Of a stretch of 64,000 bases of DNA, positions 8,182 to 16,611 are shown one piece after another; the first letter of the stretch is position 1, and each line of letters starts with the position of its first letter. A model generated the notes under the pieces. That model made no database searches. It was not told the DNA's origin and was given only the letters and a program-made list of their open reading frames with translations. A program made the translations under genes and the position numbers. Origin of the DNA: Zeaxanthinibacter enoshimensis (GTDB taxonomy: Bacteria > Bacteroidota > Bacteroidia > Flavobacteriales > Flavobacteriaceae); the NCBI RefSeq assembly GCF_004362865.1, contig NZ_SNYI01000001.1, positions 868,001 to 932,000 of the forward strand, written 5' to 3'.

Positions 8182-8475
8182 TTATGCCACCTTTACCTTG
8201 GGGGGCGGCAGTAAGATCTCCCAGCCCATTTGGGAAATTCTCAGATCATTATAGAATGGCGTCTCTTTGGCCAGGTCTGCAAATTGGAAGAAACTGGTAA
8301 GTCCCTCCTGGTTGACAAGGTTCTGAACCAACTCGTAACTGGTATCCTTGGTTTCTTCTTCGGTAATGGTCATTACAATCCCCATGGCATCCTCATTCAC
8401 CAAAGTCACTATCGACGGTGCGAGTAAGGAGAATACCCATAGGATACAGAAATATGTAATGATTCTAGAGCGCAT
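8182..8475 (-). CDS. small membrane-anchored or exported hypothetical protein
   Basis: A 97-residue protein with an N-terminal hydrophobic segment (ITYFCILWVFSLLAPSIVTLV, about residues 5-25) that could be a signal peptide or an anchor. The rest is polar: MTITEEETKDTSYELVQNLV, FFQFADLAKETPF and a Pro-rich end. No known domain is recognised. It has its own -7 box 20 bp upstream and a hairpin downstream, so it seems to be an independent unit between the bat operon and carbonic anhydrase. The clear promoter and normal codon use argue that it is real. Confidence 0.6.
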   Translation of the reverse strand: MRSRIITYFCILWVFSLLAPSIVTLVNEDAMGIVMTITEEETKDTSYELVQNLVNQEGLTSFFQFADLAKETPFYNDLRISQMGWEILLPPPKVKVA

Positions 8476-8493
8476 TCGTTTTTTTAAGATTTA

Positions 8494-8501
8494 CAAAAAT
8501 A
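8494..8501 (-). promoter_or_regulatory. -7 box (TAnnTTTG) for the small gene at 8182
   Basis: The minus strand reads TATTTTTG, an exact consensus match, 18 bp before the ATG at 8475. The spacing gives a short leader of roughly 12-15 nt, typical for this phylum. No TTG at -33. Confidence 0.5.
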
Positions 8502-8533
8502 GGAGTAAATCCTGAATATTGTGTAAGTAAGCC

Positions 8534-9292
8534 TCAATAATCCTTTAGCAAGCGCATGGCATTGCCCTGAACCCAACCTGTTTTTCCGTCGGCTAAACGA
8601 ATCTTCTGCCAGCCATCCAATTCTTCAAGGGCCTGGACCTTAGTCCCCTCGTGAAGCACAAAGGCTTCTGAACTTCTCTGGTTTGGCTCTGCGCGTACGA
8701 CCACTTCTTCCTCGAAGATGATGGCCGGGTTATCCGACTTGTAATCCATGTATTCCGTGTAAGCAAAGACAACACACAGCAGGGATAAGAACAACGCGAC
8801 CAGGCTTCCGATAAAGGCCACTCTTTTCTGGGTAGTAAAACGGAAAAAGTAGAATGCGATATACAGGATCACGAACAATATTCCAAAGATTATGGCTGCG
8901 ACAGCCCATTGGTCAAAGCTCAGTTGGCCTGTGATGGAATTTACAAACCTGCTGATCCCGGTCGCCGGGACTGCATCTATGTCGTCCAGTGTCATATTGC
9001 GTGCGTACTCCAGGTTTTCCAAAATCTCCCGGTCCCCGGGGGCCAGTATTAAGGCCTTTTCAAAATTATAGATACTTGGAGCGATCTCGTTAAGCTTATA
9101 ATAGCTGTTCCCGAGGTTATAATAGAGTGCGGCGGAGTGTTGTCCGGAGTCAAGGATCTGCTGGTAATACGTGATTGCCTCTTCGTAATTGCCCTCATTA
9201 TATGCCTTGGTAGCTTTATCAAATATCGCCTCGTTCTGGGCCATGAGGCCGAAGAGAGAAAAGAATAAAACAAGGGTATAAACGTATTTCAT
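8534..9292 (-). CDS. batE: BatE: TPR and SH3-like protein of the Bat operon
   Basis: A 252-residue protein with a signal-like N-terminus, TPR repeats at about residues 22-105 (AYNEGNYEEAITYYQQIL, AALYYNLGNSYYKL), two hydrophobic segments at about 130-175, and a C-terminal bacterial SH3 domain (VVRAEPNQRSSEAF through GWQKIRLADGKTGWVQ). This order matches BatE in Bacteroides and Leptospira Bat operons, where the complex sits in the inner membrane and periplasm and is linked to aerotolerance or envelope stress. It is the last gene of the eight-gene operon, 2 bp after batD. Confidence 0.85.
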   Translation of the reverse strand: MKYVYTLVLFFSLFGLMAQNEAIFDKATKAYNEGNYEEAITYYQQILDSGQHSAALYYNLGNSYYKLNEIAPSIYNFEKALILAPGDREILENLEYARNMTLDDIDAVPATGISRFVNSITGQLSFDQWAVAAIIFGILFVILYIAFYFFRFTTQKRVAFIGSLVALFLSLLCVVFAYTEYMDYKSDNPAIIFEEEVVVRAEPNQRSSEAFVLHEGTKVQALEELDGWQKIRLADGKTGWVQGNAMRLLKDY

Positions 9293-9294
9293 AG

Positions 9295-11085
9295 TTACAG
9301 TTGTTTATCCATTGAAGAGATAACTTCACTTGCTTCCTGGTAATCCTGTTGCATCTGTACGTTAGAAAATGGACTGTACCGTGCCATCTCGCAGTTCTTC
9401 AGCAGTCCGATAAAACGCTCAGAGGTGTCTGCATCCACTTCTCTTTTTTCCAGGAGTGAAGCGATCTTATCCTTACTGAATTCCGAGGTTTCAATCTTTA
9501 ATTTGGCTTTGAGGTAATTGTGCAACGCCTTTTCCAAAGCGATGTAAAAAGCTTCTTTCTGTCCAAGTTCCCTTTTAGCCTTAGAGAGGTATTTCCGGGC
9601 GAGCCTGTTCGCTTTCCTGATCTTGTTCCCTGCCACATCCCTGGCGATCGCTTCTCTTCTCTTGCCAAACATAATGGCAATTGGAATCAAGATCACCGGC
9701 AGGAAAAGCCAGAGCCAGAAACTCAGGGAGCCAAAGAAATGATTCACGGTCTTTGGCTTCAGCCCGGGCTGTGTCTTCAGGAAATGGAACTGGTTATCCG
9801 CACCCACCACCGACTGCTTTACTGGTCCGGAGCCGCTGTTCTCGTAGCGGCCGGTAGCCGGGCCGGAGAGGACATTGATGATAATTTCATCAGATCGCAG
9901 TGTTTTGTATCTCCCGGTCCGCGGATTAAAATAACTGAAACTGATTCCGGGGATTGGGTACTTACCCTTGGTGTCCGGAACAATTGTATAGTGGTTGCTG
10001 ACGCTACCCTGCATCCCGGAAAGCGTTGTGCGTACCTGTTCATCGAATTCAGGATCATAGACTTCAAGCGCGCCCGGTAGGCTGAGATCAGGCAACTGGA
10101 ATAACTTCAGGTTGCCCTTACCCTTAACTTCCACTACCGCCTGCAGGGATTCTGAAGCGTTGAGCTCGGTCTTGCTGGTGGTTACCGACAGATTGAATTC
10201 TCCCACAGCCCCGTTAAAATCAGAAGGTTTTCCGGCCAAGGGCAGGGGTTTTACATTTATCGTCCTCTTCCCGGCCGATACGGTCCTGTTGGTCTGGGTA
10301 AAGATCCTGCCCCCAAAGAAATCCCTTTTATTGGTAGGGACATCTATGGTCACCTCCAGGGACAGGGGTTCAATTTCGAGTTTACCGTCTTTCTGGGGAT
10401 AAAGGACCACTCTTTTTAATATAACGTAGCGATAAGGTTTACCGTCATAGGTGCCGTTTTGTACATCATAGCGGGTCACCGGGATATCCTGGCTCCAGAA
10501 ATTGTTGTATTTGGGATTATCCAACGGCCTGAAATTGGAAACATTCACCGAAGGGCTGACATAGAGTTTATAGACCACGCTGACTGCCTCGTTCAGGTAA
10601 GGATCGGTCTTGGATACTTCTGCCACGAGATGCAGGCTTTCCCCGGCAATATCGTCTGCGGTCATCTGGTCACTGGGTTTGTCAACAGCTGCAGTGACTT
10701 CAACCTTTTTTTCCAGGGATTTATAGAGTTCACCATCAATTTCAATGGTAGCCTGCCCGATCGTAAAAATTCCCCTGGCTGTTGGGGCTAGGGTATAGGA
10801 GTAGGTTTTGGAATAGGAGCGAACCCCGTTCACCCAGGAAGAACTTATGTTCTGCAAAGGTCCGCCGACCACGCGGAAACCTTCAAAATCGGGCGGGGTA
10901 AAATGATCCCCATCCTTGTTCATTGTAAAATCTACTCTTAACCTTTCATTGATACCGAGTTTATCCTTGCTCAGCTGCAGCTCAAAGGTAACTGCATCTG
11001 CATCCTGTGCGGCCACCGGGTTTAGCAGGGAACACACTAAGCCTATAAAAAAAAGGAGTAGAATATAGCTTTTTCGCATAACCAT
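9295..11085 (-). CDS. batD: BatD family membrane protein
   Basis: About 596 residues. The ATG at 11085 overlaps the batC stop as TAATG, which favours this start; another ATG is two codons later. A signal peptide (LLLFFIGLVCSLLNPVAAQ) is followed by several beta-sandwich domains (SKDKLGINERLRVDFTMNKDG; EVSKTDPYLNEAVSVVYKLY), a transmembrane helix near residue 440 (SFWLWLFLPVILIPIAIM) and a C-terminal helical cytoplasmic part. BatD (oxygen tolerance protein) is thought to present periplasmic domains partnering the VWA proteins BatA and BatB. Length and layout are normal. Confidence 0.9.
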   Translation of the reverse strand: MVMRKSYILLLFFIGLVCSLLNPVAAQDADAVTFELQLSKDKLGINERLRVDFTMNKDGDHFTPPDFEGFRVVGGPLQNISSSWVNGVRSYSKTYSYTLAPTARGIFTIGQATIEIDGELYKSLEKKVEVTAAVDKPSDQMTADDIAGESLHLVAEVSKTDPYLNEAVSVVYKLYVSPSVNVSNFRPLDNPKYNNFWSQDIPVTRYDVQNGTYDGKPYRYVILKRVVLYPQKDGKLEIEPLSLEVTIDVPTNKRDFFGGRIFTQTNRTVSAGKRTINVKPLPLAGKPSDFNGAVGEFNLSVTTSKTELNASESLQAVVEVKGKGNLKLFQLPDLSLPGALEVYDPEFDEQVRTTLSGMQGSVSNHYTIVPDTKGKYPIPGISFSYFNPRTGRYKTLRSDEIIINVLSGPATGRYENSGSGPVKQSVVGADNQFHFLKTQPGLKPKTVNHFFGSLSFWLWLFLPVILIPIAIMFGKRREAIARDVAGNKIRKANRLARKYLSKAKRELGQKEAFYIALEKALHNYLKAKLKIETSEFSKDKIASLLEKREVDADTSERFIGLLKNCEMARYSPFSNVQMQQDYQEASEVISSMDKQL

Positions 11086-11936
11086 TACCAATCCTTTTTA
11101 TTTTTTAGGGGTACGCCTTTTACTTTCTTGGCATCCATTTTTTCCTGCACTTTCTTTTCTTCATTCTGCATGGCTTCGAGCAGGTTTTCTATTTGTTGGG
11201 GCGATAGCTGGTTGGGGCGTGGCTGCTGCTGATTGCTTTGCTGAGGTTCTTTCTTTTCCTGCTTCTCTTCCCCATCACCTTCTTTATTCTCTTCTTTTTC
11301 CTGTTCTCCCTGGTCGCCGTCTTCCCCGTCCTGCTTATCTCCTTTATTCTCGTCCTGCTGGTCATTGTTATCCTGCTGGTCGCCTCCGTCCTGCTCCTCC
11401 TTGTCCTGGTTCTCCTCTTCTTTTTTATCCTGCTGATCTTCCTTATCCTGGTTCTCTGGTTGTTCCTGCTGTTGTTTCTTCAGCATTTCCTTGGCTAATG
11501 CCAGGTTATACCGGGTTTCCTCGTCTGTAGGATCGTTCCTCAGAGCTTCCTTGTAGGCTTCGACAGCCTTCTGGTACTCCTTGTTTTTCATAAAGACATT
11601 TCCCATATTGTGATATGCCCTGTGCTTCTCGGCTTTAGAAGCTGCATTTTCCCCGGCCTCTTTGAACCTCCCAAATGCTTCCAGGTAACTATCCCTTTCA
11701 TAATATGCATTTCCAAGGTTGTAGGGGGCTGCTACGTTTGTTTTACTTTTATCGATAGCCCTTCGGTATTTAGCCTCGGCAGATACAAATTCGTTTTCCT
11801 GTAAATCCTCATTGGCTTCCCACGTTAGGTTTTTAGAGGTTTTCACAGCCTTCTCATCTTCCTGCTGCGTTTCACCCATTTGGGCAATAGCAGGGACCAC
11901 AAGCAAAAATGATATCAGGAATATTATGTTTTTCAT
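11085..11936 (-). CDS. batC: BatC: TPR protein with acidic low-complexity tail
   Basis: A 283-residue protein with a signal peptide (IIFLISFLLVVPAIAQ), three TPR units at about residues 46-150 (PYNLGNAYYERDSYLEAFGRF; HNMGNVFMKNKEYQKAVEAY), and then a long tail of Glu, Gln, Asp, Lys and Asn at about 154-241. The last 40 residues are ordered again (LSPQQIENLLEAMQNEEKK). TPRs mediate protein-protein contacts within the Bat complex. The tail is typical of BatC proteins, but its length and composition vary. It sits 1 bp after batB and overlaps batD by 1 bp. Confidence 0.87.
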   Translation of the reverse strand: MKNIIFLISFLLVVPAIAQMGETQQEDEKAVKTSKNLTWEANEDLQENEFVSAEAKYRRAIDKSKTNVAAPYNLGNAYYERDSYLEAFGRFKEAGENAASKAEKHRAYHNMGNVFMKNKEYQKAVEAYKEALRNDPTDEETRYNLALAKEMLKKQQQEQPENQDKEDQQDKKEEENQDKEEQDGGDQQDNNDQQDENKGDKQDGEDGDQGEQEKEENKEGDGEEKQEKKEPQQSNQQQPRPNQLSPQQIENLLEAMQNEEKKVQEKMDAKKVKGVPLKNKKDW

Positions 11937-11937
11937 C

Positions 11938-12984
11938 TTACTCTACGTTCTTTTCGTTGAACAGGTTAAGTTTTCTCAGCCATTCGGTTTTACGTTCTAA
12001 CAGGAAAATATCTAAAAATAGGAAGAATAGGGCTGCAGCCAAAAACCACTGGAACTGGTCTTTAAATTCTGCGAACTGCTTAGCTTCAAATTCTGTCTTA
12101 TCTATTTGCTGTAATGCTTCAACAATGGCATCTACTGCTTCCTGGGTATCTGTGCCGTCTATATATGCACCCTCTCCCTGTTGTGCTATTTCTTCCAGTA
12201 ACTGCCTGTCCAGCTTGGTGATCACGACTTCGCCGTTTTCATCCTTCTTAAGTTGTTGTACTACTCCATTCCTTCTCAGGGGGATTGGCCCACCTTTAGG
12301 TGTACCCACACCTATTGTAAATACCCGGATGCCATTTTCCAGGGCTTGTTCCACGGCCCTGGCCGGGTATCCTTCGGCATGGTCTTCCCCATCCGATATT
12401 ATGAAAAGCACCCGGTTGGTCTGCTGTTCGTCATCAAAATATGTGGTGGCCAGTTCAATGGCTTCATGGATCGCAGTTCCCTGGGAGGAAAGCATTTCGG
12501 TATTCATACTTTGCAGGAACATTTTAGCAGCACCATAGTCGGTCGTGATCGGTAACTGTGGATAGGCCTGGCCAGCATAAGCGATAATCCCTACCCGGTC
12601 ACTCCCGAGCGAATTAATGATCTCGGATACCAGGCGTTTGGATTTTTCCAGGCGGTTAGGTGCAATATCTTCAGCGAGCATACTCCTGGATACATCTACA
12701 GCGAACACGATATCTACCCCTTCCCTTTTAACTGTTTCCAGCTGGGTTCCTATTTTTGGATTTACAAGGCCGAGCACAAGGAAACTCAGACCCGTAATGA
12801 ATACCAGGAATTTCAGCAGGGGTTTAAAACGGGAGGTGTCCGGTGCAAGACGTCGCAATAGATCAAGGTCGCCGAATTTCTGCCGGGTCTTCCTTTTCCA
12901 CAGCTGCACCACTATATATACCAGAACCAGTACCGGTATTACCAGGAGGAGGTAGAAATAGGATGTCTCGTCAAATTGGACCAT
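11938..12984 (-). CDS. batB: BatB: VWA domain membrane protein
   Basis: A 348-residue protein with two N-terminal transmembrane helices (LLLVIPVLVLVYIVVQLW; KFLVFITGLSFLVLGLV), a periplasmic von Willebrand factor A domain from about residue 90 and a C-terminal helix (QWFLAAALFFLFLDIFLL). The metal-ion-dependent adhesion site is intact: DVSRS at 97-101, with SDGEDH further on. VWA proteins of this family work with the MoxR ATPase encoded upstream, probably as a metal-dependent assembly or stress system. It lies 27 bp after batA. Confidence 0.9.
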   Translation of the reverse strand: MVQFDETSYFYLLLVIPVLVLVYIVVQLWKRKTRQKFGDLDLLRRLAPDTSRFKPLLKFLVFITGLSFLVLGLVNPKIGTQLETVKREGVDIVFAVDVSRSMLAEDIAPNRLEKSKRLVSEIINSLGSDRVGIIAYAGQAYPQLPITTDYGAAKMFLQSMNTEMLSSQGTAIHEAIELATTYFDDEQQTNRVLFIISDGEDHAEGYPARAVEQALENGIRVFTIGVGTPKGGPIPLRRNGVVQQLKKDENGEVVITKLDRQLLEEIAQQGEGAYIDGTDTQEAVDAIVEALQQIDKTEFEAKQFAEFKDQFQWFLAAALFFLFLDIFLLERKTEWLRKLNLFNEKNVE

Positions 12985-13011
12985 GTTATAAATTTTCTTT
13001 CCTTGATATTA

Positions 13012-14010
13012 TTAGATAAAACTTCTGAAAACAGTATGCCTGAGAACCCATTCCAATAAAAGCAAAATTCCCGCCAACAGCACCAGGGCACGGAATTTTT
13101 CCTCGTATTGGTAATATTTGAACTCTTCAATTTCTGTTGTTTCAAGCTTATTGATCTCGTCGTAAATAGCTTCGAGTTTCTTGTTGTCCGTCGCCCGGAA
13201 ATACTGACCTCCGGTAAGGGAGGCAATGCTTTTTAGCAATGGTTCGTCTATCTCTACCTGCCGCATTCCGTAACGGAAAGAACCATCAGGGTTGTAGGCT
13301 ACAGGGGACAGGGCGTTTCCGTTAGTTCCCAGTCCAATGGTGTAAGTCTTGATGCCGAATTCCACTGCCAGGTCTGCGGCGGTCTGGGGCTCGATAAAAC
13401 CTGAATTGTTCACCCCGTCAGTCAGGAGAATGATAACCTTGCTCTTTGCTTTACTTTCCTTCAAACGGTTGACGGCGGTTGCCAGTCCCATCCCGATGGC
13501 AGTACCATCGTTTAGTTGCCCGTAGGTGATCTCACCCAGGGCATTGAGAACAATAGATTTGTCTGTGGTGATCGGGGTCTTCGTATAGCTTTCTCCGGCG
13601 TAGGCCACCAGCCCGATCCTGTCATTGGGTCTTTCCTTAATGAATTCAGCCGCCACCTCCTTGAGCGCTGCCAGGCGGTTAGGCTTCAGGTCTCTCGCCA
13701 GCATACTGGATGAGACATCTATGGCCATAACGATATCGATCCCACTGGTGGTCTTGGTCCGGGAGGAGACATCCGAGGTCTGTGGTCTTGCCAGGGCGGT
13801 AATTATGGCGGCCAGTGCAAGAAGCCGCATTATAAAAAGTGCCGGTTTAAGACGGGGCAGTATACCCTGCTTTCCAAAGGCCGAGGTACTGGGCATACGA
13901 AGTGTGGCACGGTCTTTCTGGTATTTCAGATAATACCACAACCCGGCCACCGGCAGTAAAAGTAACAGCCAGAAGAAATTTGGATTTGCAAATTCGACCC
14001 CTTCAAACAT
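13012..14010 (-). CDS. batA: BatA: VWA domain membrane protein
   Basis: A 332-residue homologue of BatB with the same architecture: an N-terminal hydrophobic segment (FFWLLLLLPVAGLWYYL), a second one near residue 60, a VWA domain with MIDAS residues D98, S100 and S102 (DVSSS), a TDGVNN loop, and a C-terminal helix (LVLLAGILLLLEWVL). Its ATG overlaps the upstream stop as TGATG, pointing to translational coupling. BatA and BatB probably form a pair in the inner membrane. Confidence 0.9.
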   Translation of the reverse strand: MFEGVEFANPNFFWLLLLLPVAGLWYYLKYQKDRATLRMPSTSAFGKQGILPRLKPALFIMRLLALAAIITALARPQTSDVSSRTKTTSGIDIVMAIDVSSSMLARDLKPNRLAALKEVAAEFIKERPNDRIGLVAYAGESYTKTPITTDKSIVLNALGEITYGQLNDGTAIGMGLATAVNRLKESKAKSKVIILLTDGVNNSGFIEPQTAADLAVEFGIKTYTIGLGTNGNALSPVAYNPDGSFRYGMRQVEIDEPLLKSIASLTGGQYFRATDNKKLEAIYDEINKLETTEIEEFKYYQYEEKFRALVLLAGILLLLEWVLRHTVFRSFI

Positions 14011-15677
14011 CAGCTTTCTGTTTTAACTTCTATGGAGTTGATCACCCGCTCTACTATTTCCTTTGCATAAGGGTCATCTTCCAGCCATGATAAATAAACC
14101 TGTTGCTGGAACCCCTCGCCGCCAAAAATAAAAATGGCGTACTGTCCTCTCCGGGTATCACTACCACCGGGCTCGCGGAAAGAACCGCTGCCGTAAATTT
14201 TTATGCCTTTAACTCCATTCCCCGTGGTGAATTCTTCCTGTTTTGTGATCAGGTTCCTGGCGCCCTGGTCGGTCCATTTCTTCAGAAGCTCGTCGATATC
14301 TTTCTGGACCTCCGGGGCTTTTTGTTCCTTAAGGGTCTGGGAGATCGTTCCCATGACGAACCAGTGATCCGGCAGGCTGAACTCAAAATTCTGCTCCTGT
14401 TGGATCAGGGACTTGTCTTCGGGTTTTATTTCATCCTGCTGTCTCAACAGTACCTCCGGGCTCTGAAGCCGTACCGGGGGGAAACCATAGGAACTGCTTA
14501 CCCATTCCCCATCGAGCAGTGTTTTTGATGGGTGTCCGAGAACAGAGTCCTTCACATAACCGAACCCGTAATAGGAGATCGCGAAAACCGCACTTGTTAT
14601 CATTAGCAGTACAAGGGAAGCTGCCGCGATATACCACTTTCTCAATTCCTTTTTACGGATCTGCTGTTCCCTGTATTCTTCCTGTAACTGTAATTCCTCT
14701 TCAGTAGGCTCCGGAATACCCTCGTGGGTCTTTACAACGATCTCTTCCACTATGTCCCGGTCTCTTTGTGCTGCAGAAGGATCGGGTTTGGATTTTGCAA
14801 ATTTCACAAGATCTGCCGTTTCCAGAATACGCCGGAACTGTTCCAGGGTCTGGTCGTCCAGTTTGAGTTCCCCTGCATCGCGAAGGAGTTCGATCTTAAG
14901 CAGCAGTTGCCCCGTCGTACTCTCTAATGCGGTAATGTGCACATCTTCTTCCAGGTATGACCTGAGAATATCGGTAAGTTCTGAATAGTACTGCTTATAA
15001 TCATCCTGGATAAGGTAGCGCGAATTTTCCAGTTTCTTCAATTCCAGAAGTGCCCGGTCATAGGGAGGTAAAAGAGCTGCTTTCTCTTCTTCGGTCAGTG
15101 GTTTCTTCCGGAACACAAACCAGTAAAGGACCGCTGCGAGGAGAACTAAGGACAATAATCCCCACACTATGATCTTCCAGAGATCGGAATAATTCCGGTC
15201 TACTTCCATGAGGGGTTTTATGTCGTACATGCCCTGGTTTACCGTATCTACCGGGACCGTATTGACAGCGATCAGCAGGGAATCCGTAAAATAACCCTTC
15301 CCGTTGATATCTATCCGCTGCACCGGAAGTTTATAGAAACCCGAATCAAACTGGGTCAGGGCATACATTTTCTGCAGCATCATACGACTGCCGGACCGGG
15401 TAGTATCGGTTTTGAAAGCCTCGACCGTTTCGAGGGGGGAGAAGGTCTGCCCTTCCGGGAAAATTACCTGGTCGGTGGTGTCGGCTTCAACAAAGATGGA
15501 ATACTTGATCTGCTCCCCTATCCTGATAACCGTGGTGTCTGCTTCACCGTACACTTTAGGGGTTTCCTGAGCACTGAGCAGGGTACAGCAGAAGAATAGC
15601 AGGCAGGTGAAGGTCAGCCCGTAAAAATACGGGGCAATGCGGGACGGCCTTACTATGTGTCTTCCTGAACCGATCAT
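14010..15677 (-). CDS. Bat operon membrane protein, hypothetical (BatD-like position and layout)
   Basis: A 555-residue protein between the DUF58 gene and batA, overlapping both (4 bp and 1 bp). It has an N-terminal signal or anchor (FYGLTFTCLLFFCCTLLSAQ), a beta-rich periplasmic part (VYGEADTTVIRIGEQIKYSIF; TRSGSRMMLQKMYALTQF), a helix at about 170-190 (IIVWGLLSLVLLAAVLYWF), a cytoplasmic segment with DDYKQYYSELTDILRSYLEE, a further helix near 350 and a C-terminal periplasmic region. The first half resembles a short BatD. Such a gene is regularly found at this place in Bacteroidetes operons, but I know of no assigned function. Confidence 0.75.
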   Translation of the reverse strand: MIGSGRHIVRPSRIAPYFYGLTFTCLLFFCCTLLSAQETPKVYGEADTTVIRIGEQIKYSIFVEADTTDQVIFPEGQTFSPLETVEAFKTDTTRSGSRMMLQKMYALTQFDSGFYKLPVQRIDINGKGYFTDSLLIAVNTVPVDTVNQGMYDIKPLMEVDRNYSDLWKIIVWGLLSLVLLAAVLYWFVFRKKPLTEEEKAALLPPYDRALLELKKLENSRYLIQDDYKQYYSELTDILRSYLEEDVHITALESTTGQLLLKIELLRDAGELKLDDQTLEQFRRILETADLVKFAKSKPDPSAAQRDRDIVEEIVVKTHEGIPEPTEEELQLQEEYREQQIRKKELRKWYIAAASLVLLMITSAVFAISYYGFGYVKDSVLGHPSKTLLDGEWVSSSYGFPPVRLQSPEVLLRQQDEIKPEDKSLIQQEQNFEFSLPDHWFVMGTISQTLKEQKAPEVQKDIDELLKKWTDQGARNLITKQEEFTTGNGVKGIKIYGSGSFREPGGSDTRRGQYAIFIFGGEGFQQQVYLSWLEDDPYAKEIVERVINSIEVKTES

Positions 15678-16540
15678 GAACGTTGTTTAAAGTATCCCAA
15701 TAGTTTTTTCACATAACTCTCATCCACCCGGCAACTCAGTACCCCGCAACCGGATTTGGCAAAGGTCTCCCGGAAATAAGTAACCCGGTCCTTATAGTAC
15801 TGCCCGTAGGACATCCGTACACTTTTAGAGGCTGTATTCACCAGTTTTACCTCTCCTGTTTCCGCATCCCTGACCGGAAGCATCCCGAGATTCGGGATTT
15901 CGGTCTCGCGTTCGTCAAAGACCCGGATCCCGGTAACGTCGTGTTTCTTCCCGGCTATCTTCAGGTTCTGTTCGTAACCCTCCGCAAGGAAATCGGACAG
16001 CACAAAGACAATCGCTTTTTTCTTCATGATACTGCTAAGGAATTTCAGAGCCCCGCTTATGTCAGTTTTCCTGCTCTTGGGCTGAAACTCCAGTAATTCC
16101 CTGATGATCCTGAGTACATGGCTCTTACCTTTCTTTGGGGGGATAAAGAGCTCTATTTCGTCAGTGAATAAAATTAGGCCAACCTTATCGTTGTTCTGCA
16201 AAGCGGAGAAGGCAAGGGTAGCCGAGATCTCGGTGATGATCTCTTTTTTGAATTGCGATTTTGTCCCAAAAAGCTCGGAGCCACTGATATCTGCCATGAG
16301 GATCATGGTCAGTTCACGTTCTTCCTCAAAAACTTTTACGAAAGGTTCGTTATAACGGGCAGTAACATTCCAGTCTATGGAGCGCACATCGTCCCCGAAC
16401 TGGTATTGCCTTACTTCACTAAAGGTCATTCCCCGACCCTTGAAGGTAGAGTGGTATTCCCCACCAAAGATATGGTCGGACAACCTCCGTGTCTTTATTT
16501 CAATTTTACGTACTTTCTTGAGTAATTCCTTGGTGTCCAT
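15674..16540 (-). CDS. DUF58 domain protein of the MoxR/Bat operon
   Basis: A 288-residue cytoplasmic protein with the DUF58 hallmark GMTFSEVRQYQFGDDVRSIDWNVTAR region near residues 36-62, followed by a degenerate VWA-like fold (ILMADISGSELFG; KAIVFVLSDFLAEGYEQNLK). DUF58 proteins are nearly always encoded beside a MoxR ATPase and are thought to be its partner or client. The stop overlaps the next gene's ATG by 4 bp (ATGA); moxR lies 71 bp upstream. Confidence 0.9.
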   Translation of the reverse strand: MDTKELLKKVRKIEIKTRRLSDHIFGGEYHSTFKGRGMTFSEVRQYQFGDDVRSIDWNVTARYNEPFVKVFEEERELTMILMADISGSELFGTKSQFKKEIITEISATLAFSALQNNDKVGLILFTDEIELFIPPKKGKSHVLRIIRELLEFQPKSRKTDISGALKFLSSIMKKKAIVFVLSDFLAEGYEQNLKIAGKKHDVTGIRVFDERETEIPNLGMLPVRDAETGEVKLVNTASKSVRMSYGQYYKDRVTYFRETFAKSGCGVLSCRVDESYVKKLLGYFKQRS

Positions 16541-16611
16541 AAGTGGTCAAGGTTTAAGGTATGGTTCAGAAGAACAGTTGCGATACCCGGGCCAAAAATC
16601 AGCCGAACCCA

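Noticed and set aside
8182-8475. Small gene considered as part of a toxin-antitoxin pair
   Set aside because: No partner gene with antitoxin features lies beside it; it has its own promoter and a signal-like N-terminus.
11238-11498. Plus-strand Leu/Val/Phe-rich reading frame of 86 residues
   Set aside because: It lies antisense to the Glu/Gln/Lys/Asp-rich tail of batC; low-complexity acidic codons read backwards as hydrophobic ones.
11909-12538. Plus-strand frame of 209 residues
   Set aside because: Completely antisense to batB and the batC start; composition is Ser/Arg/Cys-rich and it has no domain or promoter.
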